From positions 1-64,000 of the forward strand of contig CAVRWV010000002.1 of NCBI GenBank assembly GCA_963724985.1: a DNA stretch of 64,000 nt, in the 5' to 3' direction. The position numbers and the translations under genes are program-made. Positions 43,957 through 52,303 of the stretch are shown piece after piece. The notes below the pieces were generated by a model that did no database searches, was not told the origin of the DNA, and worked only from the letters and a program-made list of their open reading frames with translations. The number at the start of each line of letters is the position of its first letter. The first letter of the stretch is position 1. The DNA is from JAJPJE01 sp963724985 (GTDB lineage: Bacteria; Acidobacteriota; Terriglobia; Terriglobales; Acidobacteriaceae).

Positions 43957-44793
43957 TTACTTTGGAAGTTCCAGCTTCTGCCGTTGTCGGAGCAGTCGCC
44001 GATGCTGTCGTCGCGCTCGCAGCGGCATTCTGATTTCCGTCGTCGCAGCCAGTTCCGACTGGCGGTACTTCGGCTCGCTGACGTAGCCGTGAACGTGATC
44101 CTTCGTGACTTTGTTGATCACCAGTTCAACTGGACGTCCACCTTCCGCCGCGTAGAAGACGACAGGCTGGAGCAGGTTCACATGCTTTTGCGAAAGCTTT
44201 GCGTCGTCCACCATCAGTTCCAGATCAGCATACTGATTCTTCGTGTTGGCCTTCTTCAGGCGGATTCCGACCGGTCCCTGCGACGAAAACTGCTTCGACT
44301 TATCCAGGTCGAATTCGTAATACTTGCGCTCGCCTTTGCGCTCCAGCGCGACCAGTTCCTCATGAGTCGACGCGATGGAACCGGAAAGCTCTGTGCGAGT
44401 CCCCGCTAGATCTTGCCGAGTTGCGTCGATCGCCTTCTGCTGCTCGTCGAGCTTGGCCTGGAACTGCTTCCATCGAGGATCGTCATGCCGAACGGCCGCA
44501 TGCGCGCTCTTGTGATTCGATTTTGCGACTACTGCCGGATGAGCAGCCGATTGCTTCTCGGCGGCGGCAGCCTGTTGCTGGACCTGCGCTTCACTTAATT
44601 GGTTCAGTCGCGAGTTCAGCGCCTCCATCTGGTTGCGGGTCTGGTCCAGCGTTGTGGAGATCTGAGCGTTCTGGGCGCTCAACTGTGTCGAAACACCGTG
44701 TTCGTGCCACGCGTATCCGAGTGCCGCAACTACTAGCAGCAACGAAGCGATGATGCCCAAATGCGAGGGTCGTACAGGAAGTTCTTGAGACAT
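43957..44793 (-). CDS. Membrane-anchored coiled-coil protein, unknown
   Basis: A 278-residue protein from ATG 44793 (MSQELPVRPSHLG). One transmembrane helix (IIASLLLVVAALGYAW) precedes a long Gln/Ala-rich coiled coil (QNAQISTTLDQTRNQMEALN onward, about 130 residues). A beta-rich C-terminal domain follows with YEFDLDKSKQFSSQGPVGIR and LMVDDAKLSQKHVNLLQPV. The final 25 residues are very basic (RARRQHRRLLRQRQK) and look unlike the rest, so a late frame error is possible. I recognise no family. It may tether an envelope complex. Confidence 0.65.
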   Translation of the reverse strand: MSQELPVRPSHLGIIASLLLVVAALGYAWHEHGVSTQLSAQNAQISTTLDQTRNQMEALNSRLNQLSEAQVQQQAAAAEKQSAAHPAVVAKSNHKSAHAAVRHDDPRWKQFQAKLDEQQKAIDATRQDLAGTRTELSGSIASTHEELVALERKGERKYYEFDLDKSKQFSSQGPVGIRLKKANTKNQYADLELMVDDAKLSQKHVNLLQPVVFYAAEGGRPVELVINKVTKDHVHGYVSEPKYRQSELAATTEIRMPLRARRQHRRLLRQRQKLELPK

Positions 44794-44952
44794 GGTTAAC
44801 TCCGGGAGCAATTCTTAACCATGTATAGGGCAAGCCAGATGCCAGAGTAGCTGAACCGTAAGCTGCTGATTTTTCTAGGTAAGTACCTGCAGGACAATAG
44901 TCGCGCCACGTAGGGCTTTCCCTCGAATAGGAAGAATTTACGGGGCGACAAA

Positions 44953-44968
44953 CCGAGGGCTACCTCGG
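44953..44968 (-). terminator. Possible weak terminator after the cupin gene
   Basis: CCGAGG and CCTCGG form a 6-base stem with a 4-base loop. On the minus strand TTTGT follows. It lies about 14 bases past the cupin stop. Confidence 0.4.
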
Positions 44969-44981
44969 CTCGGACTTATCG

Positions 44982-45485
44982 TTATTTCTTTGGTGACACC
45001 GGCTTCGGTAGCTTCTTCAATAGCTGCGCGGTCGGGATCTCGTTTCCATCCTTATCTACGTAGTGAATATCGAAGGCCGTGTCGATCAGGTCATAAAATA
45101 CGCACGTCGCCGTGCAGGTGAACTGATGCGCCTGCTTTGCCGGAAGAAATACGTAGTCGCCGCCCTTCATGTCGTGGGCAGCGGCGCCTTTGGTCTCCAC
45201 CGTCGCATTGCCTCCGACGAATATGAGCTGCTCGTTTGCCGTATGCCAATGCCAGGGGATCACGCAACCTGCAGTCGTTTTCGCCAGTATTGTCGCGGCG
45301 CCCTGGGTCGGGTCTCCATGCACTGCTGAGATCGTCATGCAGGGCGGCAGCACCGCTAGCGGCGCAAACCTGGTGGTCGATACCGATGCGTAGCTCATCT
45401 GGTCGCCAGCCTGCGCTAAAGAAATGGCGGAGAGCAGACAGCAGATAATCGCCAGGATCAGGCTCCGAACTCGTGTCCCTAGCAT
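44982..45485 (-). CDS. Secreted cupin-domain protein
   Basis: A 167-residue protein. Start ATG 45485 is chosen because GGAGG lies 6 bases before it and a signal peptide follows (LILAIICCLLSAISLAQA). The cupin motif 1 is IPWHWHTANEQLIFVGG, with two His and a Glu as metal ligands. Motif 2 is GDYVFLPAKQAHQFTC with a further His. A pair of Cys flanks the second motif (CTATCVF). Cupins of this size are metal-dependent enzymes or small-molecule binders; this function is unknown. Confidence 0.8.
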   Translation of the reverse strand: MLGTRVRSLILAIICCLLSAISLAQAGDQMSYASVSTTRFAPLAVLPPCMTISAVHGDPTQGAATILAKTTAGCVIPWHWHTANEQLIFVGGNATVETKGAAAHDMKGGDYVFLPAKQAHQFTCTATCVFYDLIDTAFDIHYVDKDGNEIPTAQLLKKLPKPVSPKK

Positions 45486-45627
45486 GCCGTACCTCCAAGA
45501 ATGAGCTTGTGCGCGCGTGAGTATAGCACTGACGAGTGGCTTCGTCGCCAAAGGTAGAGGGGTGGTCTGTTAAACGTTCGCGGAGCTGGCGCGTCTTACA
45601 TGCAATCCACATGGAGGCATCCGCTCG

Positions 45628-46740
45628 ATGAGAGTTGCCCGATATCTGCTGTGCCTGTTGTGTATCCCGGCTTCACTTGCAGCGCAGGCCCCCACTGTTT
45701 CGAACACCGCGACCAACGAATGGTCCGTCGTAAAACCTCAGGACGCAGGCCTTTCCGCCGAACCGCTGAGCAAGATGGAGGCGGCGATTCGGTCGGGCGA
45801 TTTGAAGAAGATCACCAGTGTGCTTGTCGCTCGCCACGGCAAGCTTGTTTACGAAAATTACTTCAACGGATCAAGCCAGGGAGCACTGCAGGAGACACGG
45901 TCGGCGACGAAATCCATCACCGACATGCTGGTTGGAATCGCGATCGATAAGAAGATCCTCTCCGGAGTCAGCGCTCCCATTCTCCCATTCTTCCCTGACA
46001 AGCAACCACTCGAAAATCCCGATCCCCGTAAATCCAAAATAACGATCGAAGACTTTCTTACGATGAGTTCCCTGCTTGAGTGCGACGATTGGAACAATTT
46101 CTCGCGCGGCAACGAAGAGCGCATGTACCTGATCGAGGACTGGGTGAAATTCACGCTCGATCTTCCGATCAAAGGATTTGCGCCGTGGGTCACGAAGCCG
46201 CAGGATTCCCCGTATGGCCGCAGCTTCAGCTATTGCACAGCCGGAGCCAGCACCCTGGGCGCGATTTTGGAACGTGCGGCGAAGATGCCAGTGCCCGATT
46301 TCGCGCGCGCAAATCTGTTTGGACCGTTGGGAATCGAAAAAACTGACTGGAAATTCTCTCCGCTCGGAACCGCGCAAACTGGTGGCGGACTCGGCCTTCG
46401 CAGTCGCGATCTGCTGAAACTCGCGCAGTTGTACCTGAACGGCGGCACATGGAATGGCAAACGCATCGTGTCTGAGGCCTGGGTAAAAACTTCCACGCAG
46501 CCGCACGTCCAGATCGATGACAACACCAACTACGGCTATTTCTGGTGGCTAAAAGATTTCAAGTCCGGCGAGAAGAATTTCCCCGCCTTCTACATGTCAG
46601 GCAATGGAGGCAACAAAGTTTTGGCGTTCCCGGCGCAAGACATGGTCGTGGTCATCACCAGCACGAATTACAACACCCGCGGCATGCATGAGCAGACAGA
46701 CAAGATTCTGACTGACTTCGTCCTGCCGGCAGTTCAGTGA
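45628..46740 (+). CDS. Secreted serine hydrolase, beta-lactamase/class C fold
   Basis: A 370-residue protein with signal peptide MRVARYLLCLLCIPASLAAQ. The catalytic SxxK is Ser92-Ala-Thr-Lys95 in ETRSATKSITDMLVG. A Tyr-containing second motif is FSYCTAGASTLGAILE, where Tyr is followed by Cys-Thr in place of YxN. The third motif, near FYMSGNGGNKVLAFP, fits the HxG/KTG position. Family members are esterases, D-aminopeptidases or carboxypeptidase-like. The substrate cannot be told. Confidence 0.82.
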   Translation: MRVARYLLCLLCIPASLAAQAPTVSNTATNEWSVVKPQDAGLSAEPLSKMEAAIRSGDLKKITSVLVARHGKLVYENYFNGSSQGALQETRSATKSITDMLVGIAIDKKILSGVSAPILPFFPDKQPLENPDPRKSKITIEDFLTMSSLLECDDWNNFSRGNEERMYLIEDWVKFTLDLPIKGFAPWVTKPQDSPYGRSFSYCTAGASTLGAILERAAKMPVPDFARANLFGPLGIEKTDWKFSPLGTAQTGGGLGLRSRDLLKLAQLYLNGGTWNGKRIVSEAWVKTSTQPHVQIDDNTNYGYFWWLKDFKSGEKNFPAFYMSGNGGNKVLAFPAQDMVVVITSTNYNTRGMHEQTDKILTDFVLPAVQ

Positions 46741-46803
46741 TATCTGCAGAGAGTGCATGCATCGGAGTTATCATCCCAGTGCGCGGGAAACAGCGCGCAT
46801 AGC

Positions 46804-47955
46804 ATGATGACTCGGCTAAAACTTTTTACTTTTGCTATTTTGCTACTCGGCACGGCTACAACCTTATTCGCGCAACGCCAGCGCTGGACGGTTGAACAAG
46901 CCAACACGTGGTATCAGCAACAGCCGTGGCTGGTGGGCAGCAACTTCATTCCCGACAACGCGATTAACCAGTTGGAAATGTGGCAGCCCGCGACCTTCGA
47001 TCCCAAGGAAATCGACAAGGAGCTCGGCTGGGCGGAGGCGATCGGCATGAATACCATGCGCGTTTTCCTCCACGACCTGCTGTGGCAACAGGACGCCAAC
47101 GGATTCAAGCAGCGCCTCGACCAGTTTCTCGCGATATGCGCGCGCCACCACATCCGCCCAATTCTCGTTTTGTTTGACTCGTGCTGGGATCCGCATCCCA
47201 GGCTCGGCCCTCAGCACCCGCCCATTCCCGGCGTACACAATTCAGGCTGGGTGCAGAGTCCCGGGGCTGACGCTTTGCGCGATCCTTCGCAGTATCCGCG
47301 GCTGAAGGCTTATGTCGTCGGCGTTGTCGGGGCGTTCGCGAATGATCAGCGTGTCCTCGCGTGGGATGTCTGGAATGAGCCCGATAATGGCTATGCTTCC
47401 TCAAGCAAAGAGCTTCCCAATAAGGTTGCGCTGGTTGCGGCTCTACTGCCACAGGTGTTCGAGTGGACGCGTTCCGTCAATCCTTCACAGCCTCTCACCA
47501 GCGGCGTTTGGGAGGGAGATCCCGCCGAGTGGAGCGACGCGGGCAAGTGGACTCCTGTCCAACGCACGCAGCTCGAACAATCTGATGTGATCTCGTTCCA
47601 CAACTACAGCTGGCCCGAGGATTTCGAAGCGCATGTGACCGCGCTTCAGCGACTGCAGCGCCCGATTCTGTGCACGGAGTTCATGGCTCGCTCCGCGGGA
47701 AGCACGTTTGACACGATTCTTCCGATTGCGAAGAAATACAAGATGGCCGCGATCAATTGGGGGTTCGTGGCCGGCAAAACTCAGACCATTTATCCGTGGG
47801 AATCCTGGCAGCATCCATACGTTCATACTCAACCGCCAGTCTGGTTCCACGACATTTTCAAAGCGGATGGCACTCCCTATCGCGAGCGCGAAACGCAACT
47901 CATTCGCGAACTAACGAGCGAATCCAACCAGCAGAAGGCACAGGCATCACAATGA
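46804..47955 (+). CDS. Secreted GH5-like (TIM-barrel) glycoside hydrolase
   Basis: A 383-residue protein from ATG 46804 with signal peptide (LFTFAILLLGTATTLFA). The (beta/alpha)8 features of clan A are present: MNTMRVFLHDLLW, ARHHIRPILVLFDSCW, the acid/base Glu192 in LAWDVWNEPDN, ISFHNYSWPEDF, and the nucleophile Glu292 in RPILCTEFMARS. Clan A enzymes of this type cut beta-linked sugars such as glucans or mannans. The stop overlaps the trmO start (ATGA), so the two are translationally coupled despite unrelated roles. Confidence 0.85.
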   Translation: MMTRLKLFTFAILLLGTATTLFAQRQRWTVEQANTWYQQQPWLVGSNFIPDNAINQLEMWQPATFDPKEIDKELGWAEAIGMNTMRVFLHDLLWQQDANGFKQRLDQFLAICARHHIRPILVLFDSCWDPHPRLGPQHPPIPGVHNSGWVQSPGADALRDPSQYPRLKAYVVGVVGAFANDQRVLAWDVWNEPDNGYASSSKELPNKVALVAALLPQVFEWTRSVNPSQPLTSGVWEGDPAEWSDAGKWTPVQRTQLEQSDVISFHNYSWPEDFEAHVTALQRLQRPILCTEFMARSAGSTFDTILPIAKKYKMAAINWGFVAGKTQTIYPWESWQHPYVHTQPPVWFHDIFKADGTPYRERETQLIRELTSESNQQKAQASQ

Positions 47956-48401
47956 TCGTTATGAATCCGATTGGGCACGTCGTTAGCCCTTACAAAGATC
48001 CCAAGGATGTTCCCCGCGGCCTGGGCGCGAAACACGAGGTTGAGGGCGTGCTTGCAATCGCGCCGGAATTCGAGATCGGCCTCGCCGACATTGAAGGCTT
48101 TTCTCATCTTTATGTCATCTGGGCCTTCGATCGCTCCACTGGATACGAATTGACGGCCACTCCACCCACCGATACTCGCCCCCATGGCGTGTTCGCTACC
48201 CGATCTCCGTTTCGACCGAACCCGATCGGCCTGACTGTCGTGTCACTGCTGCGCCGCGAAGGCGCTCGACTGCACGTGCGTGGCATCGACATGCTCGACG
48301 GTACGCCGATTCTGGATATCAAACCCTACCTCTCGAATATCCCGGAAGAGCAGTTGCGGCGCGGCTGGCTGGCCGAGGCGGAAGCGCGCGCGAAGTCGTG
48401 A
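47952..48401 (+). CDS. trmO: tRNA N6-threonylcarbamoyladenosine methyltransferase TrmO-like
   Basis: A 149-residue protein. Family motifs are MNPIGHVVSPYKDPKDVPRG near the start, EFEIGLADIEGFSHLYVIWA, DTRPHGVFATRSPFRPNPIG and a last RLHVRGIDMLDGTPILDIKP. TrmO uses S-adenosylmethionine to methylate t6A37 in tRNA-Thr. Its length fits the short bacterial form without the C-terminal extension. Confidence 0.9.
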   Translation: MIVMNPIGHVVSPYKDPKDVPRGLGAKHEVEGVLAIAPEFEIGLADIEGFSHLYVIWAFDRSTGYELTATPPTDTRPHGVFATRSPFRPNPIGLTVVSLLRREGARLHVRGIDMLDGTPILDIKPYLSNIPEEQLRRGWLAEAEARAKS

Positions 48402-48871
48402 ATCGGCAATGCTTTTCTCGATTAACGTTCCGACGAGGAGAGCCTCCGCAGCGCGGCGGACCAACCCACGTGATCGCCGTCATGCACAGGGTCCGTCAAA
48501 TCACAGCTCGCCAGTCGCGCATCCGTCAGCACCGTAGGCGCCAATTCTCGAAAATTGTTGAATAATTCAGCATAATCGCGATCGCTTCTCGAAAATGCCC
48601 TACCTATGAGGCCTTTTGGGCCGCGATGCCATCCGCTGGCTTCGTCCCTGATCACCGAGCTGCAACTGTTTTCCGCACCTTCCGGGTCTCAGCCTGACGC
48701 TGCAGGCAGGTACTCACATTGAAGCGTGATTTCTGTCACGGCCAATCGTTAATCACAATGAGATAAACATCTCCGCCCGCCAGGTCCGAATACTCGTTCA
48801 CCGGCGTGGGCCGACCCCAGGTTTCGTAACGCCGCGTGCCAAGGCGCTTATTAACGTTAAGGAACTCATTC
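48402..48871. other. 470-base gap upstream of the hydrogenase operon
   Basis: No gene is supported. A 77-codon minus frame (48422-48655) ends with DLTDPVHDGDHVGW, faintly like the end of a hydrolase, but it has no partner sequence. The gap holds the CRP/FNR-like dyad and -10 element described separately and a 100-base leader before hybO. Confidence 0.5.
48725..48767 (+). promoter_or_regulatory. FNR/CRP-type class II promoter for the hyb operon
   Basis: CGTGATTTCTGTCACG (48725-48740) has perfect five-base arms. Taking its centre as -41.5 puts +1 at 48774 and the -10 at 48762-48767, where GATAAA is found. The hybO ATG is at 48872. The arrangement is that of FNR- or CRP-activated class II promoters. 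Confidence 0.5.
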
Positions 48872-50069
48872 ATGTCCAAGCCCGACTTCCCTGAGAAGCA
48901 AACAATCGGAAATAGCCTGAAGAATGCCGGAGTTTCGCGCCGCGATTTCCTTTCCTTCTGCGGCGTACTAATGGTCGCCGCTCCTGTGGGCCTCACCCTC
49001 ACACAGAAGGCCTCAGCCACGGCGATCGCGAACGCCATCGGTCAGGCAAAAAAGCCGTCCGTCATCTGGCTGCATTTCCAGGACTGCACCGGCTGCTCAG
49101 AAACTCTGCTGCGAACCTCGCGTCCCGACGTTGCCAGCCTGATCCTGAACGTCATCTCGCTCGACTACCACGAGACGCTGATGGCGGCGTCCGGTTACCA
49201 GGCTGAGAAGTCGTTGCGCGATGCGGTTGAGCAGAACGCCGGCAAGTTCATCCTCGTGTGCGAAGGATCGGTTCCGACGAAGGATCAGGGCGTCTACATG
49301 AAGCTGGCGGGGCGTCCGGCGCTCGAAGTTTTGAAAGACGTGGGATCGAAGGCAGCGGCGGTCGTCGCCATGGGTTCCTGCGCATCCTGGGGCGGCGTAC
49401 CTTCTGCCGATCCGAATCCAACGGGCGCGGTTGGTGTCGATCAGATCATCACCGACAAGCCTGTCGTCACGCTTCCCGGATGCCCGCCGAATCCTTACAA
49501 CCTGCTGGGCACCGTCCTCGAATACGCAACCATGGGCAAACTGCCCGCACTCGATCAGTTCAATCGTCCGAAGTTCGCTTACGACCGATTGATTCACGAT
49601 CATTGCCCACGTCGCGCGCACTTCGATGCCGGCCGTTTCGCAAAGGAATTTGGCGATGATGGCCACCGCATCGGCTGGTGCTTGTACAAGCTGGGGTGCA
49701 AGGGCCCGGCAACGCACGCCGCCTGCTCGACGCAGCCATTCAACGAAACTCCTGATGTATGGCCGATCGGCATCGGCGCGCCTTGCGTGGGTTGCACCGA
49801 AAAAGCAGTTGGCTTCCGCATTCCGATCTTCCAGACCGTCGACATTCAACGCGTAACGCCGCCCGAGGCAACTACCCTCGGTGCACATGCCCATCGGATC
49901 GGCGAGCACGGTGGCTGCCGGACTTGCAGGCTTGATCGCGGGCGGAATCGGCGGCGCGGCGTACATGGCTGCAAGCCGGTTGCCGGGCGGCAAGGACAAG
50001 AATCCGCCGGCCGCGCCTTCTTCCGACGAACCAGCCGATTCCACTCTGCAGGATGTGGGAGGCAAATAG
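48872..50069 (+). CDS. hybO: [NiFe] hydrogenase small subunit, Hyb type, frameshift before the C-terminal anchor
   Basis: Start ATG 48872 follows AAGGAA. A Tat signal (VSRRDFLSFCGVLMVAAP) targets the folded complex. Fe-S ligands are seen in FQDCTGCSETLLR (proximal), GSCASWGGVPSADPNP, PGCPPNPYN and the distal/medial set IHDHCPRR, GWCLYKLGCKGP, AACSTQPFNE and GAPCVGCTEK. After IQRVTPPEAT the frame is lost near 49870. The C-terminal anchor VHMPIGSASTVAAGLAGLIA, expected for HybO, is in another frame and ends at the TAG at 50067. Without correction the first frame runs through into hybA and mimics a fusion. The subunit passes electrons from the active site to HybA/HybB. Confidence 0.9.
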
Positions 50070-50071
50070 CG

Positions 50072-51022
50072 ATGGCACTCTCGCGACGCGATGCGATCAA
50101 GAAATTCGCTGTGGGAAGTGCGGCAGCAGCCGCAGTAGGATCCACTTCGCTCGTCACTCTTTCTGGGGTGGCGCATTCGGAGGAGCCAGCTCCCGTGGCT
50201 CCTAAGAATGCGGTTGGCATGCTCTACGACACGACGCGCTGTATCGGATGCCAATCGTGCGTAGTCGCCTGTGCTGAAGCGAACAACCTGTTGCCGGAAG
50301 CGATGAAGCTCGGCGACGGCGTGCACCTCACAGCCAGCGACCTGAATTCGTTCACTAAGAACATCATCAAGCTCTACAAGCCGGTCGACGGGAAGGAATA
50401 CTCCTTCGTGAAGCAGCAGTGCATGCAATGCGTCGATCCGACTTGCGTCGCCGGGTGCATGTTCAAAGGCCTACAGAAGGATAAGAATACCGGCGTAATC
50501 ACGTGGAACTCAAAGGTCTGCGTCGGTTGCCGATATTGCGAAATTTCCTGCCCGTTCCATATTCCGAAATTCCAGTGGCAAGGATTCAATCCGAAGATCG
50601 TGAAGTGCGAGCTTTGCAAAGAGCGCCTGGCCAAAGGCGATCAGCCCGCATGCACATCCGTGTGTCCCACGCACGCGGTCATCTTCGGCAAGCGCGACGA
50701 TCTGCTGATTGAAGCCAAGACGCGCATCAAGAATCATCCCGGCAAATATCACGACGATCACGTTTACGGCGAGACTGAAGGCGGCGGCACGCAGGTGCTT
50801 TATCTCTCGCACGTCGCTTTCGAGAATCTGGGATTGCCCAAGCTCGAATCCGAGTCCGTTCCCCGCAAATATTTGAAGTGGCAGAAGCGCGTGTACAGCT
50901 ACCTGGCTGTGCCTGCAGTGCTCTATGCGTCGATGGTGGGCGTCATCAACGGCAATTGGAAAAAGCACCAGGAACACATGAAGGAAGACGAAGAGAAAAC
51001 TGGTTTGAGGGCGCAGTTATGA
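50072..51022 (+). CDS. hybA: Hydrogenase ferredoxin-like electron transfer subunit
   Basis: A 316-residue protein starting 2 bases after the hybO stop. It has a Tat signal (LSRRDAIKKFAVGSAAAA). Four [4Fe-4S] motifs are visible: Cys57/60/63/67 (RCIGCQSCVVAC), Cys117/120/125/129 (QCMQCVDPTCVAGC), Cys150/153/156/160 (VCVGCRYCEISC) and Cys179/182/194/198 (CELC...CTSVC). A C-terminal helix (YSYLAVPAVLYASMVGVING) anchors it to the membrane. HybA links HybO to the quinone-reactive HybB. The stop overlaps the hybB start by 4 bases (ATGA). Confidence 0.92.
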   Translation: MALSRRDAIKKFAVGSAAAAAVGSTSLVTLSGVAHSEEPAPVAPKNAVGMLYDTTRCIGCQSCVVACAEANNLLPEAMKLGDGVHLTASDLNSFTKNIIKLYKPVDGKEYSFVKQQCMQCVDPTCVAGCMFKGLQKDKNTGVITWNSKVCVGCRYCEISCPFHIPKFQWQGFNPKIVKCELCKERLAKGDQPACTSVCPTHAVIFGKRDDLLIEAKTRIKNHPGKYHDDHVYGETEGGGTQVLYLSHVAFENLGLPKLESESVPRKYLKWQKRVYSYLAVPAVLYASMVGVINGNWKKHQEHMKEDEEKTGLRAQL

Positions 51023-52293
51023 ACATCGAACGTTGGGATCGTTGTGTACCCGTATTCAACGTGCCGCTGCTGACCAAGCCCTTCAAGCTGATTTGCGCTT
51101 TGGGTGCGCTCGCGCTCGGACTGGTGACTTATCGCGAACTTTCCGGCCTCGGCCCGGCCAGCGGCATGAACGACGCGTACGCCTGGGGCATCTGGAAGAC
51201 CTTCAACATCATGGTGCTCACCGGACTCGGCTCCGGCGGCTTCTCGATCGGCATTGCTGCATGGATCTTCCGGCGCCATCGCCTGCATGTGGTGATGCGC
51301 ACCGCGCTGCTCACCAGCTTTCTCGCCTATGCTTCTGGCTTGATGCTCCTCGGCGTCGATGTTGGCCGCCCGTGGAACTTCTACTGGGTCTTCACCCCTT
51401 GGCGTTGGAACCTGCATTCTCCGCTGCTCGAAGTTGCCGTCTGCATGCCGACATACGCGATGTTTCCGCTGCTAATGGAGAATGTCCCGCCGGTTCTCGA
51501 CTGGTTTCACAAGCATCGCCCGCAATTCCGGCCGTTGATCGAAAAAGCCGAGAAAGTGATGTACAAGTTCTATCCACTCGTCGTTGGACTCGCCTACATT
51601 TTGCCGGCCATGCACCAGTCTTCGCTCGGCGCACTCATGCTGCTCGGCGGCAACCGCGTCCACGGCCTGTGGCAGACCCCGCTGCTCCCGCTGCTCTACG
51701 TCTGGGCCGCAGCGTTCATGGGCTTCGCCTGTGTTGCCGGAACACTGCTCTTCTGCTCGCTGGTTTGGGATCGCCCGTTCGACGTTGACGTGCTGAGCGA
51801 AATGAACCGCATCACCGCGTGGATCATCGGCAGCTGGATGTTTGTGCGACTCTTCGACATCGTGATCGAAGGCAAGCTTCTCCTCGCATTCCAGATGAAC
51901 ATTTACGCCGGCCTGTTCTGGATCGAGATGCTGTTCCTCGGCGTCGCCGTCGTCATGCTCATCGACTCGGCGAAGTACAAAGACGCACGGCTCATGTTCC
52001 ACGCACATCTGGTCGCCGCAGTGGGCGGCATGCTGTATCGATTCAACCCAACGACATTGGCGTTTCAACCTAAGCCCGGAGCGTTTTACTTCCCGTCCGC
52101 GATCGAATTGTTGATCTCCGTCGGATTTGTTTCGCTCGCGGTCGCCGCGTTCGTGTGGGCAGTAAAGAACCTGGCGATCTTGCCGGCGCCGAATTACAGC
52201 TGGCAGCAGATGGAAGCGCGTGAAGAAGACGCGCGGTCCAGCTCGGCCTTGACTCCAGAGTACGCATTAACCGATTCAAACATTCTTTTATAG
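51019..52293 (+). CDS. hybB: Hydrogenase membrane subunit (NrfD/PsrC family)
   Basis: A 424-residue protein from ATG 51019 (MNIERWDRCVPVFNVPLLTK), with about ten transmembrane helices. NrfD-family features include NDAYAWGIWKTFNIMVLTGL, GVDVGRPWNFYWVFTP and LPAMHQSSLGALMLLGGNR. It has no haem- or Fe-S-binding motif, as expected. In E. coli, HybB moves electrons between the Fe-S subunits and the quinone pool. A 10-base gap separates it from hybC. Confidence 0.92.
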   Translation: MNIERWDRCVPVFNVPLLTKPFKLICALGALALGLVTYRELSGLGPASGMNDAYAWGIWKTFNIMVLTGLGSGGFSIGIAAWIFRRHRLHVVMRTALLTSFLAYASGLMLLGVDVGRPWNFYWVFTPWRWNLHSPLLEVAVCMPTYAMFPLLMENVPPVLDWFHKHRPQFRPLIEKAEKVMYKFYPLVVGLAYILPAMHQSSLGALMLLGGNRVHGLWQTPLLPLLYVWAAAFMGFACVAGTLLFCSLVWDRPFDVDVLSEMNRITAWIIGSWMFVRLFDIVIEGKLLLAFQMNIYAGLFWIEMLFLGVAVVMLIDSAKYKDARLMFHAHLVAAVGGMLYRFNPTTLAFQPKPGAFYFPSAIELLISVGFVSLAVAAFVWAVKNLAILPAPNYSWQQMEAREEDARSSSALTPEYALTDSNILL

Positions 52294-52303
52294 AGCGTTC
52301 ACA

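Noticed and set aside
48422..48655. 77-codon minus frame upstream of hybO
   Set aside because: Its end (DPVHDGDHVGW) faintly recalls a hydrolase motif, but there is no start signal, no further domain and it lies in the hyb regulatory gap.
49881..50069. 62-codon frame as a separate small membrane protein
   Set aside because: It is the missing C-terminal anchor of HybO read in the correct frame, not an independent gene.
49097..50428. 443-codon minus frame opposite hybO-hybA
   Set aside because: It is antisense to clearly conserved hydrogenase genes and has low-complexity composition.
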